A stretch of DNA of 64,000 nucleotides, from positions 15,032,128-15,096,127 of the forward strand of contig JASSKH010000005.1 of NCBI GenBank assembly GCA_031763025.1. Direction: 5' to 3'. The translations under genes were made by a program, and so were the position numbers. Source of the stretch: Macrocystis pyrifera (Eukaryota > Sar > Phaeophyceae > Laminariales > Laminariaceae). Every line of letters begins with the position of its first letter. The stretch's first letter is position 1. This document shows positions 47,901 through 59,900 of this stretch, one piece after another. The notes beneath the pieces are model-generated. The model saw only the letters and a list, made by a program, of their open reading frames with translations, searched no databases and was not told the origin of the DNA.

Positions 47901-50900
47901 TAACCTATTCCGTTGAAGGGAACCTATCCCAAACGGTGTTGCAGGAGGCGGGGGGGGGGGGGGAGACAGGGAATAGTGCGGCCACCGTGCGGGAGAGAAA
48001 CCTTTCAGTGTTATGTTTTTATTTCCTCCTCGTTTCGTGTGTGGCATACGAGAGGACGCACAAGGGCAAAGCGAAACCAACAGAAGCTACGCAGATGAAT
48101 GTGAAAGGCTAACGCCACGAACCAACAGAGCGAAAGGAAATTGGAGATGCCTCGTCCCGCCAGCCTGAATCGACGCAAGATACATCAAAAGTAGCGTTTG
48201 GACGCCCAAAGTGCCGTGGAAATGGACCATGTGGAGAATTATTCGAGAGAGTAGCACCAATGCACAAACCCTCTCCCAGTAAGCGACGGTGGTGTCCACT
48301 TTTGAAAAATATAGAAGGCGAGAGTAGCACAAATAAACAGCACAGGCACCAGCTGTGTGCACGAAAGACTATTTAACATCCAATACATTAGTCGGGCTAT
48401 TGATAGCAACTACTAAACAACAAGAAACGCTAGCTGGACGAAGACCGACGCGGGCAACCTTCCCGTCGGTATCATCAGAACCCAGCCTGATTTCAACGGC
48501 GGTCACCATGTTAGCCTATCGCAGCTCGTAAATTAATCCCCTACAGCGGTCGAGCCAGTCAAACTCGACCCTGTTGCCCCAGCCCTAGCCCTCCCGCCCT
48601 CTCCCCCGCCTCATCCTCTCAAGACACAATGGCTCAAAATGATCAAGCATAGCGGAACTTGAAAATGTCTGGCATCCAAACGGAAGTGACCGAGCGGAAA
48701 CGACGGTGTTGCTACACCTGGTTCTGTTACAACCAACGCCCCTGTGGGATGATATTCTAGCACAAGATGACGCCTGGGGGGGGGCGGGGCGGGCAAGGGC
48801 GGGGGACGTAGGTGCCGATAGATGGCTGCAGACGAAGTCGTTGTGGGGGGGAGAAGGATAACCTTATTCGGCAATCAGTTAGCGCGTGTGTTAGGCGTGC
48901 GGGAGAGGTTTCATCAAAGACGCGACTCGGTACTTCTCCGTTTGCGTGTCTCAATCCCGTCCCCTCTTATCTCCTCTAACTGCTCCGTCATCAATAGTAT
49001 GAGTTCACTTGCCCCAAGGTCGGCGTTGAAGCGGGCAAAGTTTTCCGTCATACCCACATCCACCGCGATATTGGTGCACTGGCTAGCCTGCGAGAAAGAG
49101 CAGAAACGAAAGCGAGGACGTACGCGTGGCGTGTGGGAGATCCGTCTCGTAGGCGGGGCGAAACGACCAGTGGGAAAAGCGCATGTTCTATTAAACAGGA
49201 GGCTTTCTCATCTAGGGATGGGGGACTCTCTATTTATAAGCCTTTCCATTCGGCTGCGTTAGTCCACGCTTATATTCCCAAGTGAATGTCGTCCCCGCGC
49301 GGACATGGGAGCAAGAACGAACGCTACGTAAAATCTGGCGAATTCGACAATCGTCTTCGCGTGCTTCCCATATTGGATAACCGCAAGCAGCCGTGTCCTC
49401 ACAGCTTTGAGGAGGCGCTGCGGAGGAAACGCACAGGAGAAATGTACGCCGTGTAGTGGTGTTGAGATACCACACGCAGTGGCTATGGCTAATTTGAATG
49501 GAACTCATCTTGCTGCGTCCCTATACCCCCCCCCGTTCGAATCGAAACCCCTCCTCCTGACACCAGCAGCAGCGTTTAAAGCTCGCTCCCTCCCACTTCC
49601 CGATGTCTCCGGTGTGATCGTCGCTCAGACCTGGGTCGTCATCCACCGGCGTCAATCGGCGACATACGTCCCCGATCATACGCAACAATAATAAACACGC
49701 TGTAGTTTATGCTACTCCCCCCGCTCATCGAAATACCTCTGTCCGCGATGCAGAGAAAACTGTGGTCTTCGGATCAAAATCGGTGAAATGACAAAACGAA
49801 ATGACGCTATGGAGACCCTTCGTTGCTTCCAAAGAAAAGCGGCGTTGCGTCCAGAGAATACGGCGGGAAATCACAAATCAAAAGTTCTACGCACATTATC
49901 GATAACCACGTGGCCCGCGGCAGCCGTGACACCCCCCGCCGGCTCGAGAATGAGAGCACTGAGCGCAGAGGTGTTAAGAGTCGGCTCGTTCGAGGCATTC
50001 AAGGCGGGGGGAGCCGAAGATGACGCCGAAGACAAATCGTCAAGCGTGTCACCCTGCTCTGGGTGCGGTGGTGTCGCGGATGGAGCATCAAGGGAGGCGG
50101 CGCAGATTTCCAGGTAGCGGCCTGTGCAGAGGCGCCCTAGCTAGAAGATGTTGAACGTCAAAAGGCACAGCGAAAGGAGGATGTAGTGGGGGTTGTCATG
50201 TGCACAAGAAGTAGTGCATTGCGAGTATCGGAAGGCGGAGCCTTGTTGGCCGAGCGGTGCTCGCCGTAGTTCCATCGGGACCCGTGCACACTCACGCCTA
50301 ATGTTTCACCTTCACCCCGTGCGGGCAGACCATACGTAGCTGACAAGCGTGTAGCACACGACTACGAGGATGGAAACCGGATACTTGGTATCCGGTACTC
50401 AGCGAACTATTCACAAGCTGCTGGCATCGCACAGTGTGATAACGGCGGAGACGGAATCAACCAGACCTTTACGGGTTGCAGATATATAAAAACGTGGAGG
50501 AAAACGACACCGCGGGGCACGCCGGCAAAGCGGAACAACACCTGGCAGGTTAGTATGATAGTCTCCAGTGCTGGATCTTGGAAGCGTTGATACTCTCCAT
50601 CACACCACTTTTGAGACTGCGTGTGTTAACGCGGAGCCTTTATTGCCCCACGAAGTAGACAGACGCCTACCGACAAAACACTGGCCAAGGAGTGGACATC
50701 GCGTCACGAACACAAAAAAAAAACGTGGGAGTGTGTGTGAACATCAGACACATTGTATCACCTCGGCGTGACCCCCTGGTGCCTACCACAGCGCACGGCG
50801 TACCCCACGCGCTGGATACCACCTGCATGCTCATCGTTGCTCAAATTGTGTAGTTCGAGCACTGAGATAAGGCACGAACCATAGCTGCCAGTGTACATCC

Positions 50901-53900
50901 ATGACCTGTAAACCATGAGGTTTTACTTGTGCTTTCGAGGCATGGTGGTGCTTCTCGTGAAGAATACACTCATCCACTGGGAACAGCCTATGCTCTTGTA
51001 GTTGCGGGGGTTTGCTTTGCCCGCGGTCGGCTCTTGTCGGCCATCAGCGGTTCCAAATGATTATTGCGTGTTGCAATTCGTCGCTGAGTTACAACACCTG
51101 AAGACACCGACGACATCGGCCGCGAGCACTTCAACTATTGATATTGTAGAAATCAGGAGCTTATACTTCGTACACATTGAGTAGAGAGACACGGACGATC
51201 TACGGCAGCGTGAATGTCGCCTCGCATGCAGCCAAATCTACGTATTAAAACCCCCTGAGGACACACGTGAACCCATGGTAGCACTGTGTTTCCGATCAGT
51301 AACTCGCAGCTCCACTGCTACACATGATAGTTCGATTCCATCGCATACCTTCGTTGCTCAAACACCCCAACCAACCGGCCGCCTTCTTCCCTCCCAAATA
51401 TTTTTTCCATCAAGGGCATGAAGAGGAATCAGACACCGAGCACACACTGCCCATAGTCTGTAGAGCCGCACCGGAGGGTGTGAAACGGTGAGAGCGCGCG
51501 TCCAACCTCCGACCCTCGCCTGGCCTGTGTACTGTTCTCCCGCGACTTACCTTCCCGTTTGCTTGCCGTATCGTGCCGTGATTCATGCCGCGTATTCTTC
51601 CACGTCATGAGCCCGACGACGAACAGGCTTTTCTGTTCCATAGGTGAAACCTCCAGCAACAGTATCGGCAGTACGCACTATAAGAGTATGTGGGAATTCG
51701 TTCGTGTACCCCCGGCTTCTCGCGACAAGAGCGGCTCGACTTTGTTATCGTGTTCGCTGTCAATATTCGCTCATGAATCGACACAAGGTCACAGCACACT
51801 TTCCCTCTTCCCGCATATTTTCTGTAGCTTTGCCAGGTGACTGACATTTACGGATGACACGGTTCGAAGTATACTCGTATCTACGTCGCCCCACCCTTCC
51901 CCCCCCCATTCGCAAGAAGGCTAACTGAAGAAAGACACTTACCACACACGCTCCACATTCTTCGGATAGACCCAAACTGCTGGCGCTGCTGCTGCTGCTG
52001 CTGCTGCTGCTGTCATGTACGGTCTCTGCGCGTCTTCTGGCCTGCTTATCAAAAGTAGAGTCACCGCCGTTGACCCACGGGGACGGATCGACATTTGTCT
52101 CGTCGTAAAGGTCGAAGTCACAGGCGTTGCAGACATCGTCTGGAGGTTTCACGGCGCACACCGTGCACCGATCTTCCAGCTGTGTTCCGTGGTAGGTCTT
52201 GAGGTAAAAGGCCTGAAAACCCGCCACAAAGAGAACAAAAGGGGGAGAACATTCACAAGCATCACTGAAACCCCCGGGCGCAAGGCAAGTAGAACGTGTA
52301 AATCTTATCGGCGGCGGCGGGCGGCGGCGTGGAGGAAGCGACACCGTGGCGCTGAAAGTCAACATGATTACTAAAACAATACAGACACACGTAGAGCAAC
52401 CCAGCTCGATTTTTACATATTGTTCGGCGATGAAAACACTAGACTGATTTCAGCATTCCACTCGTGAGCTCTAAGACGCGATGTTGATAACAATTATACA
52501 CTATTAATAGACTGATTTCAGTATTCCACTCGCGAACCCTAAGGCGCAATTTTGATAACAATTGTAAACTGCAATAAGCCCAGTGCACAATCCCGTAACG
52601 CTAGATATATAACCCTCGAAATCGATAATCGAATTTCGATCGAATCCAACGATACAAGGTAGCTATTTACATTTGAGATGCTCCATCGGTATGAAGCGTT
52701 TGAGTTATACCATCATCCAGTAAAAACTTTGCCGTAGCATCGCTCGTTCGTGCTCTTCCCGCCACTGCAGCTTTGTTCTCGCCGATTGATCGTGCCTTAC
52801 CTCAGTATTAGACAGCCACCGCGCAAGTACGCTGCGTGATACCACTTTTTTGTCTCGACTATGCACGTCTCTTGGGTGTTAATTTTCACACGGGCACTTT
52901 TTTCCTGGAGAAACATCGAGGCAGCCTACAAACCTCCGCCTCCCCTGCGATCGATCAACAACGGCAACGAGGGGCGATTTTCTAGCGAAACCAACGCTGG
53001 AGGCGCAAATGAATATTGACTGTTTGTTTGCCTCCATTGGTTTCAACTCGATCTACAAAGGGGAGCACAGCACAAAACACAACGTTGATTAAACTACGGT
53101 AACACACCTGCATCCATTGGTAGACGTCCGAGAGAGAAGTGACGTCCATGTGGGTCCTGTCCTTCTCCGGTCCATACCTTGCCTGGTTTGCGCCGGAACG
53201 AAGCAAGAACGGGATCAGTGGAGAGAGGTAAAAGTACCTCGCTTTTCCAAATGTGTTCGTCATTAGAAAATCGACAACTACGGCACTGCACAAGGAACAG
53301 TTTCAGCACATATCCAGTTGCCCTATCTGGCCAGAACAATTATCAAGCAACTATCAGATATATCGAAAATGTGAGCAGGTTCCGCGCGTTTCTAACGAAC
53401 TGAAAACGAGCCGAAAAAACCCTCTTTGTGCCCATGAAAGACCGCTGAGTATATACATGCAGTCAGCCTATCGCGAGAACTCCGGTACACAATCCCCATA
53501 CCGGGGGCCCGGAATATGGCCTCGTTTGCGCGTCAGGAAACGACTGGGCGGGAGTAATGTAATGCCCTCGGTAGTCGTTTGAGCCGTGACTACCCCAGTG
53601 TTCGGTCATCGCTTTCGTCGCCCATCCTAGGGTGTGGGGGCACCTGTGGCAAACACCCCCAGCCTTAGAAAATGCGTCCTTTCTCTTAGCGTTTTCCCCC
53701 GAAAAAAGGCCATGTGAACAACCCAATAAAACGCTACCATAAATCTATCGATGACGCTAACGGCGAGTGAAAACGTACGATGTGCGTTGACTGCGCACGT
53801 GTAGCTTGCCGCGCTGAGGTCGGGCTCGTTTGCCGTGGTCGTCGCGCTCGTTCTGCCTACGACAAACATGGGAAACGGCGCGCCTCTTCTTGAAGTGAAA

Positions 53901-56900
53901 CGCGGCGTCCATGGACCGTCGTCCTAACTACCCCAATGTCACTACCTGCGTCACGGACGACACGACGGCTTAATACAGTGTGCGCTGACCCCAACCGGAA
54001 TCTTTGACCGCCGGAACACTGCACCGACCTCCGCCTGCAACGGCAATAACATGCACAGCAACAGACACAGCGACAACGACCCACAGCTACGTTGACGGCT
54101 CCAATCCAGCCACCAAATAACAACGAGCTTCAACGTCTCGCGTTGTCCTGCCGCCTCCTCAACCACCCATCGAAAACCAGCACCAGCAGCAACCAGAACA
54201 TAACAAGTATATACTGCTGTCGCCGCACATGGCCGTCAGCGTACTATATATCTGACGCCAGATATACACTCAGTCTATTGTGCAACCCCATATGAATATG
54301 TTGAAAGTTACTGCCGAAACTATTTGGTGTATCCCCCTGCGATACCCGTCCCCCGTTTGACACATGCCAATATGATCACGAAACGCCTAGGATACAACGC
54401 CCAATACGTAAACAATAGAGACCAGGTGTCCGGTACTGTCGCAACTCAAGACTTTAGTTAGCCTCTCGACCTGCGAGACACTCGGTATAGCCTCTCACAA
54501 GCGCAAGGTGGTCCCTCAATCCCTGTTGCACGGAGCGCTGGAACGCCACGTCCGCGCCGCCGAAGACAAGGGAAAAGTACAGCCCGAAGAACACCAAGAA
54601 CAGGGCCAGTCTTCGAAACCCGTGCGCGTTGGCGTGCAAGGCCCGTATCGTCCTCTCCGCCTCTCGTGCGGGCAGGTGGCGCATTCGGTCCCGGAGGCGG
54701 TACCCGCGAAATGCGGCCTTGCGCGAGATGATCATCCGCGCGATAAGGGGGAGAGGGTGGGATCGGGGTTAGGGGTGGTGAAGCGTTGGTTTTGTTTTGG
54801 CGGATTTAGTCAATTTTTCGCGATGCTGCGATTCTCGGAGATCATGACCGTATATGGGTGCGAGTCGAACGGTACACCGGACACTATCAAAGTGGATAAA
54901 GAATGTCTCGGGGGTGCGCCTCAGAGCGGCAAGTCTCGGGCTGCAGAGCAAAAGGGAGTGCAAGATGGATCGATGTTTCAATACACGCCTGGCTATTTGT
55001 TCTGCGGGTACAACATTTCCTTCGCAGGACCACACAAGAGTAGTATTTAAAAAATAACTAATTACCATCGCCGAATACTGTTTAACGTGTTTACACCTGA
55101 GGATAACATATCTGCTGTGTATCCACCGCCGCTTCCCACGTGGGTGTATGGGTTCTCGCCGGAGCTTCCACGAGGGAACACGCGAGCCGCCTTGAGTTCC
55201 CCGAGACCACCTTCGTTAGTTCCCGTGAGCTTCCGGGAGTCTTGCAAATGCCCACATGAGTTTCCACGATAGCCCGCGTCAGTTCCCGCGATTTCGCACG
55301 CGAGTTTCGCGAGTCCGCGTTGGTTCGGCGGGTATTCATAGCTCCCAGGCGAGATACCACGCGAGTGCCCGCGAGTTACCATGAATCTCGATGAACGCCC
55401 GCGTCAGTTCTTGTGAGCGCCCGCGCAGTTCTCACGAAGGACCCAAGACTACTCGCGGGGGCTCGGGCGGGTACTCGCGGAAACTCGCGTGGGAACGTCT
55501 GAAAACGTACTCACGGAACTGATACGGCCGCCCGCGGGAAATCGTCTAGGCACCCGAGAGGTTCGTGAGGGACCTGCCTGATGCGGACGCTCACGGGAAC
55601 TCGCGTCTACGCTTAGGACTTGCGTGGGCAGTCACGGGGTTTGCGTGGCGACTCGCGGACGACGCGGGCGCTCGCGAGAACTCGTGCGGGTACTCTCGGA
55701 ACTTGTGAGAGAACTCGCGGGTACCGGTTCGGGCGTTCGCCGGAATTCGCGTCGAAACTACGACAATTCGCGTGGGAAATCGCGGGAACTCTTGCGGTCG
55801 CGGCAGGAACTCGCGTGGAAACTAGTGCGAGTCTGAATAAAAAATCTTCGGCAAATGAAGACGATTCGAGTTGGAACTCGCGGGAACTGACGCAGGCGTT
55901 TACGAGACCTCGCGTGGGCACTCGCGGGACCTCGCGTGAGCACTTGCGGAACTCGGGTGGGAACTAGCGAGAGATGACGCGGGTGGTGCAATCTTGCGTG
56001 GGCGCTTGGGACAACTCGCGTGGGCACTCGCGGGACTCAACTGGAAATTAGGACTACCCGCGGAAAAGACGAAGGGCACACGAGAGAGCTCGGTACTTGC
56101 TGTAACTCGGGTAATCTCGAGCGGCCACGCGAAGAAGTTCGCATGGGCCCCAGGACCACTCGCGGGGCTGATACGGACCTTCGCGGGAATTGGTGTGGGT
56201 GCCCGCGGTAGCATGCAGGAACATGCAGGAATGCACTGGAAACTCGCGGAAATGAATGGCGAAATTTCGCACTCCAGACGTTCGTATTAAGTATTTGTGT
56301 ATTGTAAGAGGCTAAGACTAGCCGTACACAATATTGTTGGCCCCTCTAATTTGCGGGGTCCTCAAGACTTCCCTATTGGCCCCACTTGGGTTCTGACATG
56401 GGCCTCCATGGGAAACTGTGCGATAATTTCCATGATATCTCGCGGACTCCCGCAGCACCTCAGTTGGGATGTCGCTGGCTCCCGTGAGATCCCATGGTAT
56501 CCCACTTGAGATGTCGCGGGTCCCCGCATGGGATGCTATGCGATACCGCGGGGTCTCGTGATATCACACTTGGGACCCCGCGGAAGCCCGCGGGAGCTCG
56601 CGGGACTTCCCGCGACTACCCACGCAAAAGCCCAACAATGGGAATCGTTGTTGCGTTCGCAATCATTGTAGTGGTGAGTGGTTGAAATGGTGTTTGCCCA
56701 CACGCTCAAAAATCGACGGCAATCCTAGCCAGAAACCGTATAGCACGCCAGAAGACGTGTTGCCCTCCGGGGATGCCTTTCCTGGCCGATTTCCTCGGAA
56801 ACGAAGGTGGAACGCACAACCAAAATGGGGATTTTGGAAATATTCCGCCGGTATTTTCCATCTAAGCGCATCGCTGGGAGTGTGCAATGTCCCCTGCTGT

Positions 56901-59900
56901 CGTTAAAATCAGCTCCTTAGAACGGGTGTGATATCCTGTATGGTATACATACGGGATGCATAGTGACGACAATGCAAGCACTATTTCCCCACGCCCCCCT
57001 GCCTGAAAGCTCCGCTAGCCCCCTCCTTTCCCGCGCTACCCTGCCACACGCTACCGCGAAGGGGCCAAGCCGTGCGCTCCAAGCACTGCCGAACAATCTT
57101 CGAAAGCGAAACCACCGCCCAAAACAAAAGCATCAAAATAGTTGGTTTGTGTGTAACTGCCGTGCGCGTGTACACGCTTCAACGCAAAGAAGGCTGTGGC
57201 ATTGTTTCCACCCGATACTGATGCCGGTCGTATCAAAGAGAGTCTCTCCGTTATAGCCCGCTTCAGATATGCCCTCTCCGACCCCCCCCCCCCCCCCCCC
57301 CGGCACAGTCGCGGGGGGGTATACTATGGTCATACGACTACGCGGTCATGCATGACTATATATATATTGGTATCTGGTGGATATATTGGTTGAGTTGGCG
57401 TCAATTGGCGACGACGCTGTCAAACACACCTGTCACTGCTGTGTGAGACAGACAACCAGGGTACCGTTTTTTTTTTGTTTTTTTGGCGGTCACCGCGGCT
57501 GACGGTCAAGTTAGATCATTTTTGTGCGGGGAGTACCTTAACTCCGCACAACGGGGATGATCGTATCACGTAGAGCGTATATGGTAGGACACCCTTGAGG
57601 CAGTTACATAGTAAACCCATTGCTGGCTCTGCGAGTGGCCACACCCGAAAATAAATCAATTCATTGACGCTGTCATCTATATGCGAGAAATCCGCCTCAA
57701 AAGCGGTTCTTAAGTATTAATAGGAAGCAGCTCACTCTTCATGCGACTCGCCCTACACCTCACGGCGCTTCGCGCTTGGTGAAAGCAAAGTCTGCCTGGT
57801 CAGTAAAAACCCGACGTGCTCCGTCCCGGCATTATGGGGATGCGCGGTCCTCTGGCCGTACGACTACGGCCATGCATGATATCGAGTACATCCCCCCCTC
57901 ACAGTCTCAGGGGGGGTGTACTAAGGTCATACGACTACGCGGCCGCGCATGACATGAGTACACCTACCCCCCCACAATATAATTACGGGGGAACATAGGA
58001 GCCTCAGAAATGTAGAGCGAACCTTTATCGTGGAACGCCTCGTGTCTACGTCACGAATACTATCGTAAAAACGCCACCATTAACCATAGTACTCCATTTA
58101 TGTTGGATTAAGGGAAAGAGCCCCGGCCAGTCAGAAACATTTTGTCCCAAAAAAGGCTACTCCTAAACGAAATAATTGGTGAAGACGCGTGCTGCGATAA
58201 CACCGGTAGTACCGTAGCATTTTTTGGCCAAAATATTTCTGACCGGCCGGGCTTCTTAGCCCAACATCGTTTGGGTTGTCGTTTATTGCTTGACCGTATT
58301 TTTCGCGTGGTGTGCCCAGGCTTTTGGGATCTTCCGTCGGGATGCACTTTTAGCTTTTCTCGAATTGTTGATTTTTTTTTTTTTGGCTGAGGTGTAGAGC
58401 TCCTCTAAAATGATCAAGTGAGGCGCCTCAGGAAATTTCGGTGCAAGCACTAATGTGGTACGCGTCTGCTTCCACACTATTGGGGGACCATAGTAAATAG
58501 GACCAAATATTGTTAGTAAACACAGGGAAATATATAGTTTTTTATGTATACCATAGGTCCTGTTAACTATGGACCCCCGTAATAGTGATCAGGACCCATC
58601 ATAGACACAGAAACCTATATATATATATATGTCAATATGTTTTCCAGGAAGATTTAGTCATGCGTTCCCTCCCTAATAGCTCAAGTAATAACTTGCCCGA
58701 GTTCACCCACCCCAAACAACCTTTGCGATTCTGGGGACCGAGCAACCCGTCCCAGGGAGGGCATACTTCGACCCCCCCCCCCCCCCCCCCTCTCCCCTAA
58801 TATGATGTTCTATTGTAGCACCGTCGTGGTCACCATTCGAAGGAAGTAAAAAAGGTCGCCATTCGAAGGAAGTAAAAAAACAAGGAAATTGCCGTCCGAT
58901 TCACGCCTTTGACTGACCGGTACTCTACATTAAAGCTACGGTAGTATACGATGGTCGAAAAGAGGCCTTTCGACGCGCTCGAAAGGTCCGGCCTGCTAAC
59001 AAGTTTACTTGTTAGAAAGGGAGAGCATAAGGGATGCGACGGCGAAGAACATGACAACTACTACCGCAGGGTCAGCAGTCTGACAGGTAAAAATGCCGAG
59101 GCCCGTATGAAGCAAGTATGATACGTGTAAAAATATTGTATTGCGAGGGTCCATCCATAGTAAATAGGACCTAAAATTGTCAGTAAAAATAGGTAAATAT
59201 ATAGGTTTTTGTGTGTACCATGGGTCCTATTTACTGTGTTCACCCGTAACAGCTATAAAAGGTGGTTCTTGCGATGAATTGTGTCACAGAGGAGGTCGGA
59301 AACGTGAACGAAAAGGCCCATGATACACTACGCACGATGATCGACAGTACGATCAACAGGTGTGTAATATACCGGGTACCTTGGTGCACCACCTATGAAA
59401 GACAGACAGAAGAAGCATGCTGGTCAACGACAGCAGTCTTCGTGTTGTTGTGCAGGGAGACGGTAGAAGTGACCCCTGGCACTTTGAGAACTATTATTTT
59501 GTACTGCCCAGCCAGGGTATATTATTTTGCTGTCATTGTACGTCCGTTGACGTCGGCGTGTACTGTTATAGGACGGTACTATTAATAAAGGTATCATAGC
59601 AGAGGTGGGTAGGTACAACGCAATACAATTTAGGGCATCGGCAGCGTACCGCTTACTACCGTTTGCGGTCACCGACGTATAGTGTTATAGTTTGTTAGAT
59701 TGCAAAGGCTCAGGGACCATAGGTAGGGGTCCAGAAATATATATAGATTGTTCGCGCGAAGCGCGAAAAAAATAGAAAGGCGTTTTTGTCGGGCGAGCTA
59801 CAATACCAATCACTTGAAAATAGTGGGAAAAAATAAGAAACCGGAATGCTGGTCGAGTCCGAATTTCTTCTTTGTCAAAGGTACGTTCTATACTGAGTTC

